DNA of 64,000 nucleotides, taken from Teredinibacter haidensis. GTDB taxonomy: Bacteria > Pseudomonadota > Gammaproteobacteria > Pseudomonadales > Cellvibrionaceae. Where the stretch lies: contig NZ_CP060084.1 of assembly GCF_014211975.1 (NCBI RefSeq), forward strand, positions 930,001 through 994,000. The letters are read 5' to 3'. This document shows, in pieces, positions 13,401-20,233 of this stretch; the first letter of the stretch is position 1; the number at the start of each line of letters is the position of its first letter. The notes under the pieces are model-generated. The model was not told where the DNA came from. It saw only the letters and a program-made list of their open reading frames with translations, and did no database searches. The position numbers were made by a program, and so were the translations under genes.

Positions 13401-16400
13401 CGATGCGGGTGAGGTAGATGGCGTTACGTTCTCTGGGTTTGCCAATATTGAAGGTGGTACGGGCAACGATACCTTTGTACTGGGCCGACAAGATGGTGCA
13501 GAAGCGGATGATGGGATAACAGGCGTTATTGATGGTGGGGCTAACCCCAGTGAAGGCACCGCAAGAGACAGCTTGGATCTGAAGGGGCTGCAGTCAAGCG
13601 TTACTGTGGCCCTCGATCCGAACTATGATGCGGATCTGCACATAGCCAATATGGAAACTATCGAAGCCGTAGACAACAGCAATACGTTGGTGGGTGGTAA
13701 CAACGCCAGCCAGACCTGGATCATTAACAGCCTGGATGAGGGAAGCGTTGGCAGCATGACTTTTAGTGGCTTTGCGAATTTGCTGGGCCGCAACCAGGTA
13801 GATATTTTTAATTTTACTGGAGCGGGCGATATCACCGGTTTGGTTAACGGCGGCGGGCAGCCGGAAGGGCTGCGCGACCGGGTGGATATGAGCGAATTGA
13901 ACACGGCCAATGTTGTGATTGGTGATACTTCGTCTGGCTTTATGGATATCGAGGAATTTTACGGTAACAACCGTTCTAGTGTTCTAACGGGAGCGAATGT
14001 ACGGAACGAGTGGTCTATCAGCGGTGCCAATGTTGGGACCATCGACGACGAAAATGGCAACAACATTGCTTTTTCTGGTTTTACTTCGCTGGAGGGCGGT
14101 TCTGCGGTAGATATTTACACCTTAAACGGTGGCAGCATTAGCGGTGAAATTCGTGCGGGTGGCGGTGATGACCGATTGGAAATGGATCTCGGCAGCGGCG
14201 TTACCGGTGGTGTGGCTTTCTTTGGCGGCGCAGATAACGATACCGTTACGGTAAAGGGGGGGGATGCAAGCACACGGTTTACAACTATTTATACACCGGC
14301 TGCGACAGCAACGGCTAGCGAGCTATTTGAATACAGTATTACCAACGGGGAGGTGTCGCATAGCTATGAGTTGGCGGTTAGCGGCACTGAAACCATTAAT
14401 GATCGTGTGTACACCTCTGTGTTTACGCTTAACAACGTTGTCAATCGGGACGACAGGATTGTTATGAGTAACACAGGCTTTGAGATTGAAGGAATAAGAG
14501 CGCTCGATCTTACCAATAAAAATGGGTTTAGCATTATCGGCGAACAACGTGATGAGGTAATTATTGATGGAGCCTTGTCCCTTAATGGCTTATTCAGTGT
14601 TACCAATGCGTCTGTCAATGGAGCCGACGAAAATGCTGAAATCTCGGCCGCTCAGGGCATTGCATTTATTTCCACCGGTGCTGTGGGCGTGGTCAATGCG
14701 CCACTTGCCATTGAAACAAGCACGCTGTCGTTGAGTGGGGTGCGAGACGATGTGTACTTATCTCAAACGGGCGACTTGAATATTGCAGCGTTGTCCAACC
14801 CCGCGAGCGTGGTAAATATTGAAGCTACTGGCTCGATTACCAGTAGCAGTGCGTTTGATTCCAACAACGCGGTTACTTTATCGAGTGGTGGCGATATTCT
14901 ATTGGATAACAGTCACTCGCTATCGGGCTTGTTAACTTTGCATGCCGAGAACGGTGATATAAGCCTGACCAACGGCACCACCCAATTAGGCTCCGTTACC
15001 GCGCAAAATCTTGCGTTAACAACTAGCGGCAGCGTAGGTGCTAGCGATGTCATTGAGGTGGATGGCAGAGTTACCATCAAGGCAACGGATACCAGCGTTG
15101 TTGCCTTCAACAACGAGAACAACAGTCTGAATAATGTCTCTGTTACAAATGCAGGTACAGTAATTCTGCACGATGGCAGCGACGATGGAGTGACCGTTGC
15201 GGGAACGACCTCAGACGGTTTTATTGTTACGGCTTCGAACCACATTACTGCTAACTCAATTGTTTCGGATGATATTTCCCTCACCTCCGCAGAAAGCGGT
15301 GTATCGGTACAAAATACGTTGATAGCGCAAAACTCGGTGGCGCTAGTGGGGACGGGCGTTGATATTAGTGGCGCAATTACGGTGGCTGCCAGCACGGCTG
15401 ATCACGCTATTCTGGTGGATGCCGGTAGCGGTGAGGTTGATGTGCGCGCTGCACTCACGGCCAATGAAGCTCTGCCCGGTGATATTGAATTACGTGGCTA
15501 CGCTGTTACGCAGCAATTAGGTGCTGCCATTACAGGGCGTGATATCAACATTATCAGTAACTCAAATGCAGTTCTTGGCGCGGATCTTAGCGCGACGCAT
15601 ACCCTGAATGTAGACGCGTCCGACACTATAACAATGGGTAACGGGGTGTCACAGACGCGGGCAGAAGCTCAATCGCTAAATTTTTCAGCCGGTACGGGTA
15701 TTGTTACCGAACAGATAGTGGCCGATTCGGTTAGCCTCACGAGCGTTCAGGGTAATATTGTTCAACGGGGTGATGTAAGCGTCGGTCACTTTTCTGTTGT
15801 TACCAATTCCGGCGCATTTGAAAGTGAGGCCAATACCACAACTACCCTGGATGGTGGTGAATTTACGCTGAGAGCCCGCAGTGCAAGCCTTGCGGGTGAT
15901 ATTCAATCTACCAACGCAAACTTGGTGGTGGATGTGACGGAGTCTGTGCTTGTTGGTGCAAGTATCGCTGTAAGTGATGCCAGTGTGAATGCTGGAAGCC
16001 AGTTTGCTATGACCGCCGCCGCCAGCATTACAAGCGGTTCCAATATCACCGTAAATGCGGGTAATGAAATACAGCTGGCGAGGCTAGCTGCGGATCAGGG
16101 CACGGTTTCTTTAACGGCTGGAGGTGCGGTGACAGACAGTAACGGCGAGCAAACCAATATTTCTGCAAACTCGCTGTTCGCGCGCACAGAAACAGGTTTT
16201 GGTGGTTTGGCGGACGAGCAAACTATCGATACCGCTATCGCCAATCTTGATTTACTCAATGCCTCGGGTGAGGTGGGGCTAACCAATAACCAAGATGTAG
16301 CGGTTACCGCGTTAATTAATAACGGTGATATTCGCTTGGTCAATACGCAGGGTAATGTGGTAATGGCTAATGCTAGTGAAGGGGAATATAACCGTGACCC

Positions 16401-16875
16401 TAGCATCACCGATGCTCGCGAGGCCGGTGGCGTAATCAACGCAAATTACACCGACGGCAATGTGGTTCTGGAGATTGATAATGGCTACCTCACGGCCACC
16501 CCAGGAGCATTCTCTCGTCGCCCCGAGTTGGTGGGAGATGTGATCGACGTTACCACCAGTGATGGCTTTGGTGTCGATCGTCAGCTTGTGGTCTACGCAC
16601 ATACGGAATTGATTGTCAGCGGGCCGGGTATTCGCCCAATTTGGGCTTTTGGGGAGCCTCCTCTCTTTGGGCTAACCACCGATTCCGATTTGCTCGATCC
16701 ATCCATCGTGAGCAGTGTGAGTGAGCTATTAATTGAAGTGGATGAGATTGAGTATGTTGATCCCGCCGTATTTACCAATGTGCGTAACTACGCCTACGAC
16801 AGTGTTTCGATTCGTATGCCGCACGATCAGTTGTATGACGATGAGTTCGATGGCGAGGGAGGAAACGATTATTGA
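1489..16875 (+). CDS. Giant two-partner secretion exoprotein (TpsA, filamentous haemagglutinin-like), 5128 aa
   Basis: A secreted TpsA-type exoprotein expected to cross the outer membrane through the TpsB encoded next to it. The ATG has an AGG 8 nt upstream. Residues 1-37 form a signal peptide with a long n-region (cleavage after AGHVYA). Residues about 38-290 are the TPS secretion domain, with the NPHG-IMFG variant of the NPNG motif at 119-126. A WLIDPFNITI segment at about 478 matches the spacer that often follows TPS domains. Residues about 500-1800 are beta-helix-like Gly/Asn/Thr-rich repeats. Residues about 1818-4260 hold roughly 26 related modules (separate entry). The rest is again filamentous repeat, ending in an acidic tail (DDEFDGEGGNDY). 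I noticed no cysteine and no obvious toxin, peptidase or C-terminal prodomain. Adhesin, biofilm matrix protein or substrate-binding fibre are all possible. G7 and G8 tracts at 7846 and 14256 could permit slippage. Confidence 0.93.
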   Translation: MSRATPLRSPNSPLIKSFKRAPLPFFIGLILAGHVYAGPEGGEIVGGAGTINHSGTTTTINQNTDLMAIDWQSFDVNSNERVQYIQPDSSSVSLNRIMSNSASHINGRVDANGHLIFVNPHGIMFGENSVINAGGILASGLSINPNDFMNGATTFSAVDGAEGFVINSGTLNAATGGSVTLLGKQVKNEGLISADLGSINFAAGREAVVTFGGDGFVGVRITEALLADDIGVDPAVINAGEINAEGGKVLLTASTSRDIFSQAVNNGDLDYGRSVVVYEDGSFTLGEGGDVSNSGLINVSGEQAGVVVVLGENITHSGEINADSSTAETVGHVEIHSRDTTLLTQASLVTASSEQGKGGDIKLLGERVGLVDQAQVSATGLSEGGQILIGGDYRGENELVRNASGVFVGAETLIQADAVGESGSGGKIILWGDDSLKAFGEISAAGIAHGGFVETSAGVVNLNLSVDVSAAEGTSGTWLIDPFNITIQGNGTTNVSEEKDDPLFDSIFTATVNDSILRTTTLASSLAGGANVLVETSGSGEQQGDITLSEALDFDAKLGSSLTLRAHDDIFINADIDDSNTLASGDSLNLTLVSNFDNGGRDNDGNLATGTGNIVIAAGVDIKTYGGLFTATGSNFTSTGAHINVASSTGGGDITIDVDGNATIGQITMGDTTNTATSNPASLFDVDARNIIFQGDGASGYDFTYGVDDSAANHTVNLVFDATGDITFTNLAVDNGGSGNDPLNVSLSANTTDGVITFNGTETLWLSGGSFTATGHDFILNASEIGSEGGIVTIGTVASSLTGSYSGSNGRIDTTKGGGASGNIYIRADEDVDLGYFRHSQYGSESTSTQNFELFASAGDDLRINQNIVFDRLVGTGTNTLTFNAGNVDPTDEYDNDSSAIDGIHVIGQLSGTTDQANITFGTVGTDSNLTDFVNTATINSNGGAVKLFVDGDVSVQENISTNGGDFTVGDSTGSLFANSFDNYVSGSGGSITTNGGVINISTVVDTTANGDVTLGGLDNSTTSDSVLAGNIIVTSGNDITLQSAYDFHNTGTGANTSNEDPSYITFTLNADNAITLNQSIYDSAATTSVSPGDNYGNQDTLNLVLNGGLQEGSTTGHVTIDADIYTAGGNVLVSGVDFYSAGNILRSGHANATQWGYTTTGGDISLDMTGDVTLGNIVTEGGYGGGDLNVTSNGLISDASGAGLTINGTTTLNADQNDDGTAANIVLNNSGNDFVGAVSITHAQDVTLNDTNGIVLGNSEIDGDLIVTATGITDSGAFTVAGLSGFTAGSGIIELDENHDFQNAVTVISASQLTLNDNVDGLALGDISITGSAANTITSVGAITQTTDNNIRVIGNNSASGNLLITGNSISLQNIDTSGANNQNGGGISLTATGGTLQTGTLTSNGGEAGNGNAGSDAAAITLNATGAITVGTIQAVGSNGNDDSDNGYAQYNGGAGANITINSTGGNAITLAGVSSDGGNGHAQDTDDADDASGGDAGAISVTTGTGQINIGGDITARGGRLWDNNTNSSNGSAKTITLSGNSVLTNNVIIDATLTPEFTDDGGNTSNTVENAIPATVTFDGTINGTAAGAQNLSVYGSNITFSQNVGETVRLGDLIIGEADTDTTDQLGPLAGIVDATNRTINAASVLVTASSFISSHVNTSGLTDTAGGDIVINVGTTLTTGDLTSTGGTATASGQHGGNITLNAADIIVSGINTSGSDAVTGSGGSAGAVNITALENSGTPSIILDGDVNTEGGTGDSVGVGTTAVLTLSGTGDTTGSITLNTTNFFTSNFTLSGNSALTATDILSGPTVAAFWESSANGAGTIKNAESSPTNTLSFSGFEQLQGGAAVDTFTLAHNFEQVSGGAGDDVFTVNAAIIGRLSGEDGVDTFTLKYGVTDNNTGTRDVDGGADKDIFNVAGGITATTIDGGDGTKDTLSLTDITDTHNWKLNSTSSGTLNTNIDFINTEQLNGSDGGDDAFEFGSFSGDYGGDDGGIDGRGSENDSLLVTTAGTYEIALGDSLRGMSNVETFEGGGAGFTLQLASNDSMANTTTTWEIDAANSGTVTSDNGTAQTDDDVSLTFVNFAGLEGNEANDSFEITTGSIVDVEGVRSDGTLGGAESNTLSFASGTNTWVLDGQHQGDVVGSHIASFSNIQTLSGAGSDTLTARDQANTWKLDTTNTLAATVNSPTDTVTFSGMAILNGNDQSDRFVVNASVAMLLSGGAGDDTFEFGSAGAITAGGSIEGGAEIATGGDRLIARTTANTWSLGSTVNRLAVTSGSTYVDKFSGIEILEGSNTAVDLFDFSSFTAYQMIAGASTGDIADYADVTGTVSVTVGSSAITGIDRFVGNQDGITSLEGNSSTLAYSSTTGASVGWTIVDIDADTNTANADGINDGTVAGIEFVNVNNLIGGDGNDTFTFDQTENAVTGLTGSLTGGGNSGSSGDQIIAPNTNIAWVIAPESGSESLTYNNGLNDGGDPPVNLQTTTAFSGFETLTSGSGNDSFTVGSARTVTLNAGTGADEITLPDTDLSITLGESVAGLTLNGFETVSATAGNENALMVSSGSGVQVDWKINSANSGTVTVGSGSATIFNNFQVLNGGDGNDIFDFSGGGSVVRTGSANGAVNGEGGSNTVIGQAVATRWTIDGNASGSLTTGGTAYVELFTGIQNLQGQSTVDEFVLTGDGSFNGDINGVSGADTLTVGSVTGERNEWRLLDSENVDQVRRLSTDDTASSSFTFSNIAALTGGTGTDEFIFLGVGTYGGTINASDNSSNNDIDIVDFSNLSGTLSVALSSSGINGVKNAERIKGNGANSTLTGLNSGTNSWLVSRNDNSGQAITGADGENDGVLVNASNSIQFINFANLTGGNNATDNFTLGTSGSVTGMMSGGTPTTGVITDSLTISSNNSQWTLSAANAGSVNGNLFTGIERVVANGSGDTLVGINQNNIWTITGINTGTVAEAEEANILVFGGIENLSGNVKNDEFVLLDNTVEADGQVTGTIRGTALGLVDGGVDKLTIESGGATAVTWQLNASSGITSASVAGRLNQASFIEQFIGGDGNDIFAVTDADVSATVNGKGSASDIVRLSYGNNAQWQVGGGSDTVGVSGRGSVTLLNIEIAEGSDTGQDSFSVNGTAGSLSELRGRGGNDTFTIATVDALRLTLDGGNGTIDELIGANRGNQWVFDNSTTVVDANTLNWDSSSSTGIDFSNIENFTGGTGADTFEVRSSNIVTALRGSAADATDTAADTLAVVRNNGATTTWSITGDDAGNVAGSYVPDFYDIENLLGSVANDVFTFTDIGASLAGLIDGAGGEDSLGLQAFTAGVVVELGPTATPGSLVDGTAGLPNVNVFHVETITAAHSNHDIGTSPENNNWLAIANDDVIDWNMAVGDVNEGIVRSLNSLADPTPIAGTETHFYHFGSLQGGTGGEQSNIVAGTNITGEYREGSGQRALNYSGVKGLVVVEISELIISLVGNDDTLLRVASGSEFNGTNTWDIDGENSGSFGAALDEENFSFDFSGVNQLQGGAGQDTFNFADHSTAATTGSLVNGFINGGGGANNVNVANSTGSLTFGFNTLQDSPTTVISAAYPQELTDDVYLANNRNGVVDLVNILQLSDTGDGTTTLLSSDVGTALWNIENSTGNTLTENSAQILFGGVDAVAGGDADDTFNVFQLGLVSNVFEGGGGDDTVNIESLSGALNISLDVSNSANVDIALSNIETLQALDAGHALTGDNVVNTWNITGVNDGELSYNSGAGAQTLAFTNMAHLKGGTSQDIFQLSGAGNITGTINGGGELANPDGVEVLNSSTGSFVFHVTTVDGDSRAVDTSAERIDLYDIEQLQAVNSQSHILMGAEETENTWQVAATGGTLSNSDRSLQFSGIDNLTGGNQQDSFTFNGAVVSGLVDGGSHVDGAEDTVTLKNLGSTGVNVVRLGTVVADNELNLSNIESVDANTPNALRLIGENNTNQWTIHGTDAGEVDGVTFSGFANIEGGTGNDTFVLGRQDGAEADDGITGVIDGGANPSEGTARDSLDLKGLQSSVTVALDPNYDADLHIANMETIEAVDNSNTLVGGNNASQTWIINSLDEGSVGSMTFSGFANLLGRNQVDIFNFTGAGDITGLVNGGGQPEGLRDRVDMSELNTANVVIGDTSSGFMDIEEFYGNNRSSVLTGANVRNEWSISGANVGTIDDENGNNIAFSGFTSLEGGSAVDIYTLNGGSISGEIRAGGGDDRLEMDLGSGVTGGVAFFGGADNDTVTVKGGDASTRFTTIYTPAATATASELFEYSITNGEVSHSYELAVSGTETINDRVYTSVFTLNNVVNRDDRIVMSNTGFEIEGIRALDLTNKNGFSIIGEQRDEVIIDGALSLNGLFSVTNASVNGADENAEISAAQGIAFISTGAVGVVNAPLAIETSTLSLSGVRDDVYLSQTGDLNIAALSNPASVVNIEATGSITSSSAFDSNNAVTLSSGGDILLDNSHSLSGLLTLHAENGDISLTNGTTQLGSVTAQNLALTTSGSVGASDVIEVDGRVTIKATDTSVVAFNNENNSLNNVSVTNAGTVILHDGSDDGVTVAGTTSDGFIVTASNHITANSIVSDDISLTSAESGVSVQNTLIAQNSVALVGTGVDISGAITVAASTADHAILVDAGSGEVDVRAALTANEALPGDIELRGYAVTQQLGAAITGRDINIISNSNAVLGADLSATHTLNVDASDTITMGNGVSQTRAEAQSLNFSAGTGIVTEQIVADSVSLTSVQGNIVQRGDVSVGHFSVVTNSGAFESEANTTTTLDGGEFTLRARSASLAGDIQSTNANLVVDVTESVLVGASIAVSDASVNAGSQFAMTAAASITSGSNITVNAGNEIQLARLAADQGTVSLTAGGAVTDSNGEQTNISANSLFARTETGFGGLADEQTIDTAIANLDLLNASGEVGLTNNQDVAVTALINNGDIRLVNTQGNVVMANASEGEYNRDPSITDAREAGGVINANYTDGNVVLEIDNGYLTATPGAFSRRPELVGDVIDVTTSDGFGVDRQLVVYAHTELIVSGPGIRPIWAFGEPPLFGLTTDSDLLDPSIVSSVSELLIEVDEIEYVDPAVFTNVRNYAYDSVSIRMPHDQLYDDEFDGEGGNDY
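6930..14270 (+). repeat. About 26 tandem ~93-residue modules inside TpsA (W-x-I/L ... GGxGxDxF)
   Basis: Counted by eye, residues about 1818-4260 contain some 26 units. Each starts with N-T-W-x-I-x-G-x-N-x-G-x-V or a variant (NTWDIDGENSGSFG, NQWTIHGTDAGEVDG, NEWSISGANVGTIDD). Next come an F-S-G-F/I-x-x-L-x-G-G-x-G-x-D-x-F block, a G-x-I-x-G-x-I-x-G-G-G-x-x-D-x-L/V block and a linker ending in N-T-L-x-G-x-N. The units are diverged at DNA level, so this is an old protein repeat and not a recent tandem duplication. The GGxGxD signature resembles one RTX nonapeptide but is not iterated as in RTX proteins. Confidence 0.8.
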
Positions 16876-16885
16876 GGCCTTTTAA

Positions 16886-18850
16886 TTGCTTGGACTAGCT
16901 AAACTTTACAAAGCCATTACCGGGGTTTGTTGCAATTTTTCTGGAAAACAAAAAAGTAATGATGACGTTATGATGTTAAAACGAGCACAACAGTTGGGTT
17001 GCTACAGTCTACTCGCGATAATTGGATTTCAAGTAAACCTCGTGTGGTCACAGGGCTTTTTAGACATGCCCGATACCACCGAAGTGCCGGAGTATGAACG
17101 TGAAACGATGTTGTTGGATCTTGATATACCGGGGGTACGTTATCGCGATCCCAACCCAGAAGCCGGGCCACGTTTAAATATTAAAGAGTTTCGATTGCAG
17201 GGGATTGTAGAGTACCCGGAGCTTGGGATTACGCGAGAAGAAATCATTAAGCGGGTGGAGGCTATTCGCTTTGATTTAATGAAGGAGGGGGAACATACCG
17301 AATCTGGCTTTACCTTGGATGAATTGGGAGCGATGTCGAATCTTATTGTCGATATAGAAAAAAGTACTCCTGTTCAACATGTTGGTTCTCTGGAAGTTCA
17401 AAAATTTGTGTTCTTAATTCGTGATCAGTTACGTCGCCGTGGCGTAACACTGGGAATGATTGAAACGGTTGCCGATACTATTACGCAGCTGTATCGCGAG
17501 CGGGGTTTTATCCTCGCCAAGGCGTATATTCCAAAACAGCAAGTTAGGGATGGGGTTGTGTCATTATCCTTACTTCTAGGGGAGTTGGGTGATGTTGAGG
17601 TGGAAGACCATACGCGTGTTTCGCCAGATCTGATTGGCCGTGTTTTTAAAAACGATTTACATAAGCCTGTCGCGAATTGGAAAATCGACGAAGCACTCAC
17701 CTTGATTAATGATATTCCTGGGCTTCGGGCGCAAGGATTTTTCTCTCCGGGGGGGCAGGTTGGCGATACCCGTATGACGGTGAAAGTTACAGAAGAAAAG
17801 TGGACGACAATGAACGTTCGCCTTGATAATCATGGTTCTAAAAGTACGTCAGAAAATCGCGCCTACGCGGATATTTATGTGCATAACCCACTGGGTTATG
17901 GCGACGAATTGTATGTTGGGGTACTGAACTCCTATAATCCTGACAGTAGTACTTATGGTTCCATTCGTTACAATTCTTTTATCTTAAACCCTCGTTGGCG
18001 AGCAAGTGTGGGGTTTTCAACCAATGACTTTGTGTCGCGGAATCTTCGGCAAGCTGGTGCGTCGTACTTTACGGGCCAATCAGACGTCGCTGATGCATCT
18101 CTAAAACATGTATTTAAGCGCAGCCGTGTTAACAACTATTCTGCTGAAATTAAGTTCATGGATATAAACACGGAGCTGGATACGCAATCCAATGTAACGC
18201 AAGAAAATGTGAAAAAAACGTCGCTGTCTTTTAATTTTGATCTTTTGAATGAAAAGCGGCGACAGTTATATTTGGGTTATATGGCGCTCCATCAAGCTAG
18301 CACTAATGAATCTGGTGGTTTTGATGGCGCGACCAGTGGAAGTGAAAGTTACTTATCATTTGATTTGTCGATGCTTAGCTTTTTAAAAATACCGTTTACA
18401 TCTTCGGAGTCTCGCATTGTATGGAAAAGTAGTGGGCAGTACGCAGGCAAGAGCCTTTCTAATTTGAATCAAATTAATTTAACTGGCCCAACACGTACAC
18501 GAGGGTTTGGCGTGAATGGTTTACAAACCGACGATGGTCTATATGTAGGTGCCGATTGGATTTTTACGCTTCCTAAATTCGGTGGTAAAACACTGCTTGG
18601 TGAGAATATTAACCGTGTTTTTCAACCTTTTTTCTTTGTGGATTCAGGCTATGGGGTTTTACATCCTCTCACGGATGGTGATGGAGATATTACGGGGAAA
18701 TTGGCCAATGCCGGTGTAGGCTTAAAAGTCCACCATTCCCGTTTTGGCGGGAGTATCTCTTATTCGACGGTACTGGCTGACGATGTGAATGAACTGCAAG
18801 ATGAAACGCCAACCAGTAGTGTGTATTTCGAGTTGCAGGTGACTTTTTAG
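16886..18850 (+). CDS. Outer-membrane TpsB transporter (FhaC/ShlB family)
   Basis: A two-partner secretion pore expected to recognise the TPS domain of the upstream exoprotein and export it. Residues about 130-260 contain POTRA-type sequence (YRERGFILAKAYIPKQQ, then DGVVSLSLLLGELG), followed by a second POTRA (PDLIGRVFKNDL through VKVTEE). The remainder is a C-terminal beta-barrel starting near WTTMNVRLDNHG, with the lid-loop motif R-G-F at about 540 and a terminal aromatic strand (YFELQVTF). The gene lies 10 nt behind tpsA, so co-transcription is likely. The TTG start has a GAGG 8 nt upstream. An alternative start is the ATG at 16970, which would place the signal peptide (MMLKRAQQLGCYSLLAIIGF) at the very N-terminus but lacks a good ribosome-binding site. 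A G7 tract lies at 17749. Confidence 0.92.
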   Translation: MLGLAKLYKAITGVCCNFSGKQKSNDDVMMLKRAQQLGCYSLLAIIGFQVNLVWSQGFLDMPDTTEVPEYERETMLLDLDIPGVRYRDPNPEAGPRLNIKEFRLQGIVEYPELGITREEIIKRVEAIRFDLMKEGEHTESGFTLDELGAMSNLIVDIEKSTPVQHVGSLEVQKFVFLIRDQLRRRGVTLGMIETVADTITQLYRERGFILAKAYIPKQQVRDGVVSLSLLLGELGDVEVEDHTRVSPDLIGRVFKNDLHKPVANWKIDEALTLINDIPGLRAQGFFSPGGQVGDTRMTVKVTEEKWTTMNVRLDNHGSKSTSENRAYADIYVHNPLGYGDELYVGVLNSYNPDSSTYGSIRYNSFILNPRWRASVGFSTNDFVSRNLRQAGASYFTGQSDVADASLKHVFKRSRVNNYSAEIKFMDINTELDTQSNVTQENVKKTSLSFNFDLLNEKRRQLYLGYMALHQASTNESGGFDGATSGSESYLSFDLSMLSFLKIPFTSSESRIVWKSSGQYAGKSLSNLNQINLTGPTRTRGFGVNGLQTDDGLYVGADWIFTLPKFGGKTLLGENINRVFQPFFFVDSGYGVLHPLTDGDGDITGKLANAGVGLKVHHSRFGGSISYSTVLADDVNELQDETPTSSVYFELQVTF

Positions 18851-19062
18851 TGTGGCGTGTGTGTTTTTTCCGGCGCTTTCTTGCTTCTAAGGCGACACCG
18901 CGCCGCCGATAGAACCTTGTATCTAGAATTTCAATATTAACCGTGAATGCATACAGCTAATATTGTTTGACATAAGGCATTGGTATAAAGATTTTGGATG
19001 TTATTCCTGCCGGCATTAGGCTTCTTTCGGAGCTCGGCCAGGTCGAAGTGACTACATTATGA

Positions 19063-20229
19063 TTACAATATGGTGTGGGGTAGATAGCGGCTCATGTCTT
19101 GGGTTATTGGGCTTGAATCCTCTCGAATGGATATGCCTGCTGCTTGATCATCTACCAGCCAGCTGCCGATCAAGGTATAGTTTTCGCCAAATTTCGGTAG
19201 CATATGCGCAGCTTGGTAGATAAAGCCTTCTTCGCCATAGGGGCCAGATGATTCCGCAATGGCGGATTTGTTGTCCATTATGGATATGTTGGCGCCTTCC
19301 CGTGAAAAGATGGGTTTTTTTACCATCGATCCAAAGTCTCCGGCACTGTCTAATTCGTCTTCAAAAAAAGCCGGTAGTAGATTGGGGTGGTTTGGAAACA
19401 TTTGCCAGAGTAATGGTAGTAAGGCTTTATTCGAAACAATACTTTTCCATGGTGGCTCTAGCCAGCGGATATTATTTTTCCCAAGAAATTCGCCGTACTC
19501 TTCGGTAAACATAAATTCCCACGGATAGAGCTTAAACATCCAGGTAATAACGTGGTTTTTTAGATCGGTGAAATTACCTTCTGCATCGCAACCGATATTT
19601 TCAATTTCTACAAAATGTGTTGTTGCTCCAGCCGATTTTGCACAGTCTTCTAGATATTGGACGGTGCCGCGATCCTCTTCTGTATCTTTGCAGCTTGAAA
19701 AATGCAGCTCACGGTCAGGCGTTAGTACTTGTAGATCTTTAAAACGATTTACCAATTTTTCTTGGAGGCTATTAAATTGGTCGGATTGTCGAGGCAGGGT
19801 TCCAGAATCTACATTGTCTTGCAGCCACAGCCATTGCCAAAACCCAGTTTCATAGACGCTGGTGGGGGTATCGGCATTGTTTTCGTAAAGTTTGGCATGG
19901 CCACTGCCAGAGTAGGCGAAATCTAGCCGGGAATAGAGGCTAGGATCGCCATTTTTCCAAGAGGTGCGTACAAAATCCCAATGTGACTCCGGAATTCGAA
20001 AGCGTCGCATAAGCTGATCATCGGCAATGACGTTTTCGACCACAGCGAGACACATTTGATGAATTTCTTCTGTGGGCGCCTCAATGCCTTTCTCAATTTG
20101 CTCAAGCGTAAACTGGTAATATGCGCTTTCATCCCAATAGCGTTCACCGTGCATGGTATGAAATTTAAAGCCAAATTCGTTGGCTCTTTCCTGCCAAGAC
20201 GGTCGCTCGCTAATAGGTATACGCAACAT
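19063..20229 (-). CDS. yjfC: Glutathionylspermidine synthase-like ATP-grasp protein (YjfC/YgiC family)
   Basis: A 388-residue protein of the YjfC/YgiC family, related to the C-terminal ATP-grasp synthetase domain of glutathionylspermidine synthase. Recognisable blocks are ERPSWQERANEFGF, MHGERYWDESAYYQF near the N-terminus, GHAKLYENNADTPTSVYETG, and KPIFSREGANISI in the ATP-grasp part. The family is an ATP-dependent carboxylate-amine ligase; its physiological substrate in this context is not established. It is the last gene of the Yjf operon and starts 4 nt after the yjfM stop. I chose the ATG at 20229 because the longer reading (GTG/ATG at 20262) would overlap yjfM and the protein then aligns with the start of the E. 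coli family members. A GGGGCGG lies upstream. Confidence 0.9.
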   Translation of the reverse strand: MLRIPISERPSWQERANEFGFKFHTMHGERYWDESAYYQFTLEQIEKGIEAPTEEIHQMCLAVVENVIADDQLMRRFRIPESHWDFVRTSWKNGDPSLYSRLDFAYSGSGHAKLYENNADTPTSVYETGFWQWLWLQDNVDSGTLPRQSDQFNSLQEKLVNRFKDLQVLTPDRELHFSSCKDTEEDRGTVQYLEDCAKSAGATTHFVEIENIGCDAEGNFTDLKNHVITWMFKLYPWEFMFTEEYGEFLGKNNIRWLEPPWKSIVSNKALLPLLWQMFPNHPNLLPAFFEDELDSAGDFGSMVKKPIFSREGANISIMDNKSAIAESSGPYGEEGFIYQAAHMLPKFGENYTLIGSWLVDDQAAGISIREDSSPITQDMSRYLPHTIL

Positions 20230-20233
20230 AAGT

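Noticed and set aside
7087..14250. RTX calcium-binding nonapeptide repeats in TpsA
   Set aside because: GGxGxD occurs about once per 90 residues instead of in tandem nonapeptides, so a type I-secreted RTX protein is not supported; the TPS domain and adjacent TpsB fit type Vb.
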